DNA of 64,000 nt from the NCBI GenBank assembly GCA_040772065.1, contig JAXGYX010000001.1:310001-374000 (forward strand). Reading direction: 5' to 3'. Shown piece by piece: positions 44,172 through 51,929 of the stretch. The notes under the pieces are model-generated. The model ran no database searches and was not told the DNA's origin. It saw only the letters and a list, made by a program, of their open reading frames with translations. This DNA is from JAXGYX01 sp040772065 (GTDB lineage Bacteria; Bacillota; Clostridia; Saccharofermentanales; Fastidiosipilaceae). Both the position numbers and the translations under genes were made by a program. Position 1 is the first letter of the stretch. Every line of letters begins with the position of its first letter.

Positions 44172-45002
44172 ATGGAACAGATTTGGTTTGTCATCAAAGC
44201 GCTTGTTATGGGCATTGTGGAGGGTTTATCTGAGTTTTTGCCGATCTCGTCGACCGGACATCTGATCATCACGCAGAATGTGTTGCGCTGGCCGAGCGAT
44301 GCATTTACAAAAATGTTTTCGGTGGTGATCCAGCTGGGCGCGATCCTGGCGGTCTTGATTTTGTTTTGGCCAAAATTATGGGACAAATTAAAATCTTTTT
44401 TCCGCGGTGAGAAAGAAGGCCGCAACTTCATGATCATCTGGGTGCTGGGCTGTGTGCCGGCTGCGCTGATCGGTGTGCTCGCCGACGATTTCATCGATGA
44501 GCACCTCTTTTCGGTGCCGACCGTCATCGCCGCGCTGGTGGTGGGCGGCATCATGATGATTCTGATGGAGAGACATTTTGGTAAAAATATCAAAGTCAAA
44601 ACACTGGAGGAGATCACTCCCCGGCAGGCTGTGGCGGTCGGTCTGTTCCAATGTCTTTCGCTGTGGCCGGGATTTTCACGTTCGGCGGCCACCATCATGG
44701 GCGGTTGGGCATGTGGATTCACGACTTCGCTGGCGGCGGAGTATTCATTTTTTCTGGCGATACCCATCATGTTTGGCGCATCGGGATGGAGCATGCGCAA
44801 GGTGTCGTTCGCCAGTCTGAGCTCGCCTGAATGGATCGCCCTGATCATTGGCTTTTTGGTCGCATTCGCGGTCGCTTTGCTGGTGGTCAACCAATTTATG
44901 AGATTTTTGCGCAGCCATAAATTACGTGGTTTTGCCTTCTATCGTTTTGGACTGTCCGCGCTCTTGATGGTGTTGTTGCTGACCGGCGTGTTGGTCAATT
45001 GA
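44172..45002 (+). CDS. uppP: Undecaprenyl-diphosphatase UppP (BacA)
   Basis: UppP dephosphorylates undecaprenyl pyrophosphate to recycle the lipid carrier of peptidoglycan synthesis, and its overproduction gives bacitracin resistance. The 276-residue multi-pass protein has the catalytic motif VEGLSEFLPISSTGHLI and the second motif FQCLSLWPGFSRSAATIMGG, plus a C-terminal set of membrane helices. AAAGGA lies 5 nt before the ATG at 44172. Confidence 0.96.
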   Translation: MEQIWFVIKALVMGIVEGLSEFLPISSTGHLIITQNVLRWPSDAFTKMFSVVIQLGAILAVLILFWPKLWDKLKSFFRGEKEGRNFMIIWVLGCVPAALIGVLADDFIDEHLFSVPTVIAALVVGGIMMILMERHFGKNIKVKTLEEITPRQAVAVGLFQCLSLWPGFSRSAATIMGGWACGFTTSLAAEYSFFLAIPIMFGASGWSMRKVSFASLSSPEWIALIIGFLVAFAVALLVVNQFMRFLRSHKLRGFAFYRFGLSALLMVLLLTGVLVN

Positions 45003-45078
45003 ACTTCACCGGGCTGACACGAAATCAATGAATTGGCGGCTCATGGTGTATGATAGACAACAAATAAGGAGGTGGCTC

Positions 45079-45567
45079 ATGAGACAACTGAATCCGGATC
45101 ACATCAGCGCGGTTATCCGAACCATAAATGAAGGACCGTACTTTAAACTGCTGTCGATGAAAGTGACCGAGTTGGGTGAGGGCTATTGCAAAATGGAGGT
45201 CGACATCGACTGCAAACACCTCAATCCCTTTGGCGCGCTGCATGGAGGCGTCTACGCCTCTCTGATCGACACAGCGGCGTTTTGGGCGGTCTATGGCAGC
45301 ATCCCCGAGGAAGACGGTTTCATCACCTTGGATCTGAAGGTCGACAACCTGTCGACCACCGACGAAGACAAGATGATCGTCGAGGGCAAGCTGATCAAGT
45401 CGGGGCGCACGATTTGTTTTTCGAGCGCGACGGTCAAAACTGAAAGTGGAAAATTGCTCGCGTACGGCACGTCAAAGATGCTGGTGACGCAAGGCCTGCA
45501 GACGATTCACCAGGCGGCCGAGGCGATGGAGTGCCCGCCACTGCCGGTCAAGTTCATCGAAAAATAG
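45079..45567 (+). CDS. PaaI-type hotdog thioesterase
   Basis: The 162-residue protein has the hotdog fold signature: FKLLSMKVTELGEGYCKMEV, then NPFGALHGGVYASLIDTAAFWA with the catalytic HGG, and ITLDLKVDNLS. It should hydrolyse acyl- or aryl-CoA thioesters. AAGGAGG sits 6 nt upstream of the ATG at 45079. It stands alone, ending in a repeat array and a bidirectional terminator. Confidence 0.9.
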   Translation: MRQLNPDHISAVIRTINEGPYFKLLSMKVTELGEGYCKMEVDIDCKHLNPFGALHGGVYASLIDTAAFWAVYGSIPEEDGFITLDLKVDNLSTTDEDKMIVEGKLIKSGRTICFSSATVKTESGKLLAYGTSKMLVTQGLQTIHQAAEAMECPPLPVKFIEK

Positions 45568-45633
45568 AAAACCGGATCAAACCGCCACGGCTCTGATTTA
45601 ACGCGTCAACGCGGCGATTCTGCCCACCGACAA

Positions 45634-45698
45634 TCAAGAGTGGGGGCGATCCGACAAAGTGGGCGCGATCCATCAAAGTGAGCGCGATTAAACCAAGT
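45634..45698 (+). repeat. Degenerate ~19-base tandem repeats after the thioesterase gene
   Basis: Three to four units of the form CAAAGTGGGCGCGATCCAT follow one another with substitutions, running into the terminator stem. Confidence 0.8.
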
Positions 45699-45699
45699 G

Positions 45700-45727
45700 G
45701 GGACGATGTTCAATCGTCCCTTTTTTT
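45700..45727 (+). terminator. Bidirectional intrinsic terminator
   Basis: GGGACGAT and ATCGTCCC form an 8-bp stem around a six-base loop, followed by seven T's. It separates the plus-strand thioesterase from the minus-strand phosphoesterase, whose stop codon lies inside it. Confidence 0.88.
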
Positions 45728-46669
45728 GTTGTCACCTCCGCCCGGATTGATCTCGATCATGACCAACTCGGGGCGGTTGTGCAGACGGGGGATCCGGGTC
45801 ATCTCGCGATCCAGACCTCGGCTGACGATCATGGTTGCGCCGTCAAAGTCATATCGTCCACCGGCGTAGTGCGGGAAAAGCCCCTGATGAGGGGCGTAGA
45901 CGCCGTTGATCAGCCCCGGCACGATCCATTGTCCACCGTGCGCGTGGCCGCAGACGACCAGATCAAAAGGGTGATTCAAATAACGGCCGATCTGTTCCGG
46001 CCGATGCGCGATCAAAATTGTGTACCGCCCGCCCCGCGTGGCCCGCGCCACAGTCTCAAGTTGTTGTTCGATGGCGGTCGGTTTTGCAAAATAAAGCTCA
46101 GCTTCCGGATCATCGATCCCGCAAATCGCGATCGTTTGACCACGCACGTCAAAATTTTGGCACTCCCCCTGAAGCACGTTGACTCCGGCCTCTTTTAACC
46201 GTCTGATCAAGCTGTCTGACTCCAGCGTCCAAATATCGTGATTGCCGGTGACGTAATAGCAAGGGTAGGCGCGGGTCAGCTCGCCGATCAGCTCAAATGA
46301 CGGTCGGTGCGCCTTGCGCTCATCAAATAGATCACCGCCGATCAGCACTGCGTCGGGGTTTTGCTCCTCGAGCGAGCGCAGCAGTTCGGACTGACCGTCG
46401 CCATAGGTGTTGCTATGAAAATCGGTGATCAGCGCGAAGCGAACTGCGCCGTCGACCTTGTCGGACAAAATGGTGTAGGGCGCGATCTTGTGTTGGCTGT
46501 TCAGGCCGGTCAAAACATAGATCACAGCGAGTGCCAGCAAGAGCACGAGAATCCGGATGATCACCTGAGTGGCGGATGGCGCCACTCGCGCGCCCAAAGT
46601 GATCGCGGACCGTCTACCGATCTTTGTGCTTAAAGCAGTTGGGAATTTCTGACTCAAATCAAACCTCAC
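45710..46669 (-). CDS. Membrane-anchored metallophosphoesterase (YkuE-like)
   Basis: This is a calcineurin-like phosphoesterase with an N-terminal membrane segment (residues about 35-58) placing the active domain outside the cell or at the membrane. The metal site motifs are ITDFHSN, IGGDLFD, VTGNHDIW, IAHRPE and VCGHAHGGQW, all intact. Relatives are UDP-DAGP hydrolases, phosphodiesterases or YkuE lipid-linked phosphatases. The start at 46669 is GTG with GGAG abutting; a TTG four codons later is better spaced. The last codons (GDNKKRDD) run into the shared terminator. Confidence 0.88.
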   Translation of the reverse strand: MRFDLSQKFPTALSTKIGRRSAITLGARVAPSATQVIIRILVLLLALAVIYVLTGLNSQHKIAPYTILSDKVDGAVRFALITDFHSNTYGDGQSELLRSLEEQNPDAVLIGGDLFDERKAHRPSFELIGELTRAYPCYYVTGNHDIWTLESDSLIRRLKEAGVNVLQGECQNFDVRGQTIAICGIDDPEAELYFAKPTAIEQQLETVARATRGGRYTILIAHRPEQIGRYLNHPFDLVVCGHAHGGQWIVPGLINGVYAPHQGLFPHYAGGRYDFDGATMIVSRGLDREMTRIPRLHNRPELVMIEINPGGGDNKKRDD

Positions 46670-46787
46670 TCCAAAATTTCGCGACGTGAACCGGCGTTGA
46701 TATCATTAGCTCCGGCGGTGCCGCTGATCGTGATATCCCCGCGCCTGTCAATTCAATATGCGTGCGTTTGGGCATTGTGCGCTTGCT

Positions 46788-46903
46788 CAGTGATCGAACC
46801 TTCAGTGAGCGAACCTTCCGCGATCAGCATTCACAGTGTTCGGCCTCTCCGTAATCGCACTCTCAGCGTTCTGCCCCTCCGTGATTGCGCTCTCAGTATT
46901 CAG
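46788..46903 (+). repeat. Degenerate tandem repeats (15- and 30-base periods)
   Basis: CAGTGATCGAACCTT and CAGTGAGCGAACCTT are adjacent 15-base units (46788-46817). Units of about 30 bases with core TCTCAGCGTTCTGCC and CTCCGTGATTGCGC follow to 46903. No gene is visible in this 240-base gap between the phosphoesterase and the YjbQ gene. Confidence 0.8.
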
Positions 46904-46910
46904 ACTTGAT

Positions 46911-47336
46911 TCACGAATCGGTTGAGCCGATGATCTTGATCAGCGCGCGCTTGTCGCGCTTGCCATCGAACTCGTAGTAAAAGATCTGCTCCCAGGTGCC
47001 AAAATCCAACCGCCCGCCGGTGATGGCGCAGACCACCTCCCGGCCCATGATGGTACGCTTTAAATGAGCGTCTGCGTTGTCTTCATAACCGTTGTGATCA
47101 TATTGACTGTATGGCTTCTCGGGAGCCAGGCCTTCCAGCCAGCGCTCAAAATCGCGGTGTAGCCCGGACTCGTCGTCGTTGATGAACACGCTGGCGGTGA
47201 TGTTCATTGTGTTGACCAGCACCAGTCCTTCCTTGATGCCGCTTTCGTCGATCGCCTGTTGCACTTGGTGAGTGATGTTGACCAGCCCGCGTCGCCGTGG
47301 CAGGTTGAAATGCAGTTCTTTACGATAACTTTTCAT
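46911..47336 (-). CDS. YjbQ family (UPF0047) protein
   Basis: The 141-residue protein belongs to the YjbQ family (secondary thiamine-phosphate synthase). It has RRRGLVNITHQVQQAIDESG, LVLVNTMNITASVFINDDE and GREVVCAITGGRLDFGTWEQ, the typical pattern of a trimeric beta-barrel enzyme with metal-binding His/Glu. The ATG at 47336 lies 8 bases after the upstream AraC gene's TGA, suggesting coupling; a GTG at 47348 is an alternative. The physiological role in this organism is unproven. Confidence 0.88.
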   Translation of the reverse strand: MKSYRKELHFNLPRRRGLVNITHQVQQAIDESGIKEGLVLVNTMNITASVFINDDESGLHRDFERWLEGLAPEKPYSQYDHNGYEDNADAHLKRTIMGREVVCAITGGRLDFGTWEQIFYYEFDGKRDKRALIKIIGSTDS

Positions 47337-47344
47337 GAAATATC

Positions 47345-48211
47345 TCACTTTCGAATGACTTTGGAATGTTCAATGAAGCTGCGGTACTGTCCGGGAGGAC
47401 AGCCGACCTTCTCGCTGAACGCGATGCTAAACCCCATGTCACTTTTATAGCCCGACCGATAGGCGACCTCATGCACCGGTAGGTCGGTTGTGGTCAACAG
47501 GTGCTTGGCGAGGTCCATCCTTAACTTGATCAAATAGTCATAAGGCGATGTGCCGGTATGTTGACGAAACAGTCTGGAAAAATAATGCTTGCTCAAATGC
47601 ACTGAACCGGCGATGGAGTCAAGGCTGATATCGGTGGCCAGATTGAATTTCATAAACTCAATGGACACGTTGATCAGCTCATTTTTGTCCATCCGCACGT
47701 CTACAGGGCTTGGGGGATAAAAATGACAAAGGCAGCTACAGAGGTCGGCGGATATTTGATAGCCGGACGGCACCTGATCGTTGCGAAAATACGAGATGAT
47801 CGATATCAGATTTTCTTTGACGACATTGGAATGGGCGTTGCGCACGACCGGGCCAAACTTTTCGAGGATATCGTGGCAGATTTCAAGGCTGTCGCCACCC
47901 GCCATATGGGCCCAGACAAAATTCACATAGTCACCCGCGTAATAGCGATGTGGTCTTTGACAGTCGATGATGAACATCGAGTCGGCTGTCAGCTCATAGT
48001 GTTGATCATCGTATTCCAGAAACATTTGCCCGTCGTTGATGTGGGCGAGCAACATTGGCTCATAGCTGGCACGGTTGATATCGTATCCCTTTTGACAAAA
48101 ATAATGTCCGCAAAGGGCAAGATAAGGGAAGATATCTTTTCGATCGATATCGTTGGAACCGACGATGTAATAATCTGATCCGGGCAGGACGCCGGGTTCA
48201 TTCGCAAGCAT
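47345..48211 (-). CDS. AraC-family transcriptional regulator
   Basis: A full-length AraC-type regulator of 288 residues. An N-terminal cupin domain (HINDGQMFLEYDDQHYEL and IIDCQRPHRYYAGD) binds a ligand, and the C-terminal 100 residues form the double helix-turn-helix (ISLDSIAGSVHLSKHYFSR and EVAYRSGYKSDMGFSIAF). GGGGGGAGG precedes the ATG. It overlaps the YjbQ gene's ribosome region, and the adjacent SGNH-type genes diverge from it. Targets unknown. Confidence 0.92.
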   Translation of the reverse strand: MLANEPGVLPGSDYYIVGSNDIDRKDIFPYLALCGHYFCQKGYDINRASYEPMLLAHINDGQMFLEYDDQHYELTADSMFIIDCQRPHRYYAGDYVNFVWAHMAGGDSLEICHDILEKFGPVVRNAHSNVVKENLISIISYFRNDQVPSGYQISADLCSCLCHFYPPSPVDVRMDKNELINVSIEFMKFNLATDISLDSIAGSVHLSKHYFSRLFRQHTGTSPYDYLIKLRMDLAKHLLTTTDLPVHEVAYRSGYKSDMGFSIAFSEKVGCPPGQYRSFIEHSKVIRK

Positions 48212-48386
48212 GGTACACCTCCCCCCGACAGTTGTTGTTTCAATTATAACAAAAATTGAGCAAGATTATTATGTTTTTACAATTCATTTGTTTGTGGTGA
48301 ACTCATCCGGATTCACTATGATGACAGTGAGAGGAGGACCACTTGGTCAATGAATAAAGCAAGAATCATAGAAAATGAGAGACACT

Positions 48387-48570
48387 ATGAATTCACGTGA
48401 TCGGATCATCGCAGCGATCAACCACCGTGAGTCGGATCAGGTGCCGTTCGATTTGGGAGCGACCGGACAGACCGAAATCAGCGTGAGCGCGAGTCCAAGC
48501 GTCTGTACGAAGAGACCGAATACGCGATCATTGAAAACCTGGGTGGCGCCGGACAAGGGTGGCGCAGTTA
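48387..48570 (+). pseudogene. Remnant of a URO-D-like (methyltransferase) gene with internal deletion
   Basis: The first 35 codons read MNSRDRIIAAINHRESDQVP and FDLGATGQTEI, matching the N-terminus of uroporphyrinogen decarboxylase-like methyltransferases (MtaA/MtbA type). The frame then changes. In another frame the next 25 codons read ESKRLYEETEYAIIENLGG, a plausible C-terminal piece, then stop. About 300 codons would be missing. I infer a gene reduced by an internal deletion. Confidence 0.55.
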
Positions 48571-48623
48571 GATGGATTTTGTTAAGGTCAAACAATCAAT
48601 GAAGAGGAAAGGCGGACGAAGGG

Positions 48624-49268
48624 ATGAAATACGTATTGTGCTATGGGGATTCGAACACGAGGGGAGCCTCGCCGGACGATTCGCCGCGCTACGATTTTGA
48701 TGTAAGATGGCCGGGTGTTTTGCAACGTGAGTTGCCGGATCAAATTCATGTGTACGAAAACGGACTGGGCGGAAGGACGACGACCTTCACCGACGATGTC
48801 GAGCCCGGACGAAACGGCAGATTGGCGCTGGAACCGGTTTTGGATGTGAGTTGTCCGCTGGACCTGGTCATCCTGATGCTCGGAACCAATGACTGCAAGG
48901 ATCGGTTCTCCAACCACTCAGCCTGGGATGTCGCCGAAGGTATGCGATTGCTGGTCAAGTTGGCGCGGAACACGCGCTGGGGAAAAGATCAGGAGCGGAT
49001 GCCCCGCGTCCTGGTGGTCTCTCCGGCAAAACTGGGGGATGACCTGAGACGCTCCTCGCTCAATATGTTGTTCTCCAAATCATCCGCCAAAAAATCCGCC
49101 GAGCTGGCGGAGCTGTATGAACGGGTGGCCACCGAGGAAGGGGTGGATTTCCTGGACGCCGCCCGGCTTGTGGACACAGGCAAAGACAGCGTGCATCTCG
49201 ACGCCGCGGCACATCAGACGCTGGGCGAAGCCATGGCGGAACAGGTGAGACGGATCTTGGCGTTATGA
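48624..49268 (+). CDS. SGNH/GDSL-type hydrolase (arylesterase-like)
   Basis: The protein is a cytosolic SGNH hydrolase with the block I motif CYGDSNTRG, the block III GTND in LMLGTNDCKDRF, and the catalytic Asp/His pair in DSVHLDAAAHQTL. It hydrolyses esters or deacetylates substrates. At 214 residues it matches the arylesterase/TesA-like group. A GACGAAGGG site precedes the ATG. No neighbour hints at its substrate. Confidence 0.9.
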   Translation: MKYVLCYGDSNTRGASPDDSPRYDFDVRWPGVLQRELPDQIHVYENGLGGRTTTFTDDVEPGRNGRLALEPVLDVSCPLDLVILMLGTNDCKDRFSNHSAWDVAEGMRLLVKLARNTRWGKDQERMPRVLVVSPAKLGDDLRRSSLNMLFSKSSAKKSAELAELYERVATEEGVDFLDAARLVDTGKDSVHLDAAAHQTLGEAMAEQVRRILAL

Positions 49269-49302
49269 GATTGGGCCGCCCCTCATCAGGTGGTAAGGGC
49301 GC

Positions 49303-49346
49303 GGATCGCCTCCATCAGGAGTTATGGACGAGGATCGCCTCCATCA
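49303..49346 (+). repeat. Exact 15-base direct repeat at the convergent gene ends
   Basis: GGATCGCCTCCATCA occurs at 49303-49317 and 49332-49346, a 29-base period. The second copy lies inside the last codons of the EFR1 gene, the first just beyond its stop. Confidence 0.9.
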
Positions 49347-50074
49347 TCGGAAAAGACATACCGCCCGCGCCGACGGGTTCGGTTTCCGTATTGGATCGCT
49401 TCGACCGGGCAGTGATGGATGCACGCCATACAGTGAACACAGTTCCCGTTCCAGACCGGTTTTATTGGATCCAGATGAATGTTGCGCGTCGGGCAGACCG
49501 ACACACAGCGCCCGCAGGAGACGCAGCTGTCATCTACCCTGAATTTCTTATCTTTGCTGATCAGCTTGAATAGAGGTGGGATGAAGCGGGTCAGCCACCT
49601 ATCCGGCGCTTTGTCACGGTCCGGGAAGACCGGCTCTCGGCGGCTAATTTGCGCACAGATGGCCGGCAGCGCTTCTTTTGCGCGGGCGATTTTCCTCGCC
49701 GCGAGTTCGGGCTCGTCGACATTGAACAATGGAATATATGAATTGGGCATCGCGATGCCGTAGCCGCTGTCCAGGCGGATGCTCTTGGCCAACCATCTGA
49801 GCGCCGCGCCGGGGGAGTCGCCATAGGTGCAGACGGCGAACACGAAGGCCGCCGGATCCACCGAAAGTCGATCGATGAACTCAAGAAATAGGCCGGGCGC
49901 CGACCAGGCGTGTACCGGGAAGACCAGCCCCAATGTTTCATCGGCCGCGATCGGTTCGGGCGCCGCAAGGTCGCCGGCGTCGGTGATGATGGAGCATGCG
50001 CGATCGCCGGTCGCGACCGCGATTTGGCGAGCCACCCAGGCGGAGTTTCCGGTGGCGGAAAAATAATAAATCAT
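49322..50074 (-). CDS. EFR1-family ferrodoxin (flavodoxin-like plus 2[4Fe-4S])
   Basis: The protein couples a flavodoxin-like N-terminal domain (YYFSATGNSAWVARQIA, the phosphate loop, and VFPVHAWSAPG) to a C-terminal bacterial ferredoxin domain with two clusters: DSCVSCGRCVSVCP and NCVHCMACIHHCP. Such EFR1 proteins occur in clostridia and probably shuttle electrons with an FMN cofactor. A GAGGTGATCCG site precedes the ATG. Its C-terminal codons contain part of a direct repeat. Confidence 0.93.
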   Translation of the reverse strand: MIYYFSATGNSAWVARQIAVATGDRACSIITDAGDLAAPEPIAADETLGLVFPVHAWSAPGLFLEFIDRLSVDPAAFVFAVCTYGDSPGAALRWLAKSIRLDSGYGIAMPNSYIPLFNVDEPELAARKIARAKEALPAICAQISRREPVFPDRDKAPDRWLTRFIPPLFKLISKDKKFRVDDSCVSCGRCVSVCPTRNIHLDPIKPVWNGNCVHCMACIHHCPVEAIQYGNRTRRRGRYVFSDDGGDPRP

Positions 50075-50145
50075 CGGATCACCTCTAATAAAGCGTTGGC
50101 CGCCACGTCAAGGCGCGCGGTAGTCGGCGGTATAAGCGTTGCCGC

Positions 50146-50973
50146 TCATGGATTGTGGATGCCTGTCAAGTCTTTGACGACCTCGCTCGCCAGGATCAAG
50201 CCGGCGACCGCCGGCACAAAGGCGGTGCTGCCCGGAGCGCGCTGTCGACGTCGGATTTCTTTCGTTTCAGTCACGGTCTCAACCACAGTTTCGGCCACTG
50301 CCTCAGTGACGGATTTACAAGTGTCCGGCTCACCGGTCGCAGCTTCAGCGACGGGCCACCCTGATTGCTGATGACTGTCGGCGACAGGCAGGGGAGACTC
50401 TTTGGAGTAGACAACTTTTAGATGTTTGAGGCCTCGCTTGCGCAATTCCCTACGCATGACTCTTGCCAGCGGGCAGACCGAGGTCTTGGCGATGTCCGCG
50501 ACTTCAAGTGCGGTGGGATTGATCTTGTTGCCCGCGCCCATTGAACTGATCAGCGGGACACCCGCCTGCTCCGCCCGGACGGCGAGCTCAATTTTTCCGG
50601 TGACTGTGTCAATGGCGTCGATGATGTAATCGTATTGGCCAAAGTCAAACTCAGCGGCGGTCTCGGGCGTGAAAAAAACCTTGTAGGCGCGCACCGCCGC
50701 GGCGGGATTGATGTCGGCGATCCGCTCGGCCGCGACGTCGACCTTGAACCGGCCAACCGTCCGGTGGGTGGCGATGATCTGGCGATTGAGGTTGGACAGC
50801 TCGACCTTGTCGTGGTCGATCAAATCAAGGGCGCCGATTCCGCTTCTCGCCAACGCCTCGACGGCGTGGCCACCGACACCGCCGATGCCGAACACCGCGA
50901 CGCGGGAGTCACGAAGTTTGCGCATCGCCGCCTCGCCAAACAGCAACTCGGTCCTCGAAAACTGATTGTCCAT
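50146..50973 (-). CDS. tcdA: tRNA threonylcarbamoyladenosine dehydratase TcdA
   Basis: TcdA is an E1-like enzyme that cyclises t6A to ct6A at position 37 of tRNAs, using ATP. VAVFGIGGVGGHAVEALARSG is the nucleotide loop, DHDKVELSNLNRQ follows, and the catalytic Cys appears in KTSVCPLARVMR. Between about residues 205 and 245 there is an inserted low-complexity, Glu/Val/Thr-rich stretch (VTEAVAETVVETVTETKEI) not usual for the family. GGAGG precedes the ATG at 50973. It is 12 bases downstream of larE. Confidence 0.9.
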   Translation of the reverse strand: MDNQFSRTELLFGEAAMRKLRDSRVAVFGIGGVGGHAVEALARSGIGALDLIDHDKVELSNLNRQIIATHRTVGRFKVDVAAERIADINPAAAVRAYKVFFTPETAAEFDFGQYDYIIDAIDTVTGKIELAVRAEQAGVPLISSMGAGNKINPTALEVADIAKTSVCPLARVMRRELRKRGLKHLKVVYSKESPLPVADSHQQSGWPVAEAATGEPDTCKSVTEAVAETVVETVTETKEIRRRQRAPGSTAFVPAVAGLILASEVVKDLTGIHNP

Positions 50974-50985
50974 TTCCGCCTCCAC

Positions 50986-51819
50986 CTATTTCGGAAGAAC
51001 CCGGTTCATGCTGCCGGACTCATAGCCGCCCAAATCCAATGTCACATAGGAAAAACCGAGCTCCGTCAGCGCTCGAGACACATCGCGGGCGAGGCCGGAC
51101 GCACACAGCCGCCCCATCTCCTCGGGCAACAATTCGACACGGGCGAGTTCGCCGTGCGTGCGCACTCTGACCTGCTGAAAGCCAAGGTCGAGCAAAAGCT
51201 GCTCGGCCTGCCCCACCATCTTTAGTTTTTGCTCGTCGATCGATTCGCCGTAAACGAAACGGGTGGCGAGACAGGCGTAAGAGGGTTTGGTCGCCGTGGG
51301 CAGCCCAAGCTCTTCGGAAAGTGAGCGGATGTCTGCCTTACTTAGGCCGACCTCGCGGAGCGGACTGCGGACGCCCAGCTCCTCTAATGCCCGCAGACCC
51401 GGCCGAAAATCACCGCTGTCATCGAGGTTGGACCCTTCGATAACATAGGCCAGACGATTGTCCACGGCGATTTTACTAATCTGATTGAAGATCGCTTTTT
51501 TACAAAGATAGCAGCGTTCGGGCGGATTGTCGGCGAAGCCCTCGATCGCGAAGACATCCAGGTCGAACACAATCTGGCGAATGCCTTCCACTTCACAAAA
51601 CAAGCGCGCCTCTTCGCTTTCGCGGTCGGGAAATGTGGTTGTGCGACAGGTGGCAGCCACGACTTTGTCACCCAATGTGTCATGGGCCACCTTTAGCAAA
51701 AATGTGGAATCGACTCCGCCGGAAAACGCGACCAGCGCGCCGTCCATCTCGAGCAGGAGTTTTCGCAGTTCGGTTAACATTTGTCGCGGGTCGTTAGGCG
51801 TCGAATCGGAATGTGGCAT
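50986..51819 (-). CDS. larE: ATP-dependent sulfur insertase LarE
   Basis: LarE sacrifices its own Cys sulfur, or uses an iron-sulfur cluster, to make the thiolated nickel-pincer cofactor of lactate racemase-type enzymes. The PP-loop is FSGGVDSTFLL (residues 32-42). SYACLATRF holds the conserved Cys near 180, and ERCYLCKKAIF adds another Cys pair. LarB, LarC and LarA genes are not in the window. AGAGGACC precedes the ATG at 51819. It is adjacent to tcdA and diverges from mnmA. Confidence 0.9.
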   Translation of the reverse strand: MPHSDSTPNDPRQMLTELRKLLLEMDGALVAFSGGVDSTFLLKVAHDTLGDKVVAATCRTTTFPDRESEEARLFCEVEGIRQIVFDLDVFAIEGFADNPPERCYLCKKAIFNQISKIAVDNRLAYVIEGSNLDDSGDFRPGLRALEELGVRSPLREVGLSKADIRSLSEELGLPTATKPSYACLATRFVYGESIDEQKLKMVGQAEQLLLDLGFQQVRVRTHGELARVELLPEEMGRLCASGLARDVSRALTELGFSYVTLDLGGYESGSMNRVLPK

Positions 51820-51929
51820 CTGACCGGTCCTCTTTCTTTGTCTATGGATCATCATTTTATCATGGATCTGGTATATAATTTTCAATTGCGATAATAACGA
51901 TTGTCAGCGAACTGCGCGCGAGGAGCGAT

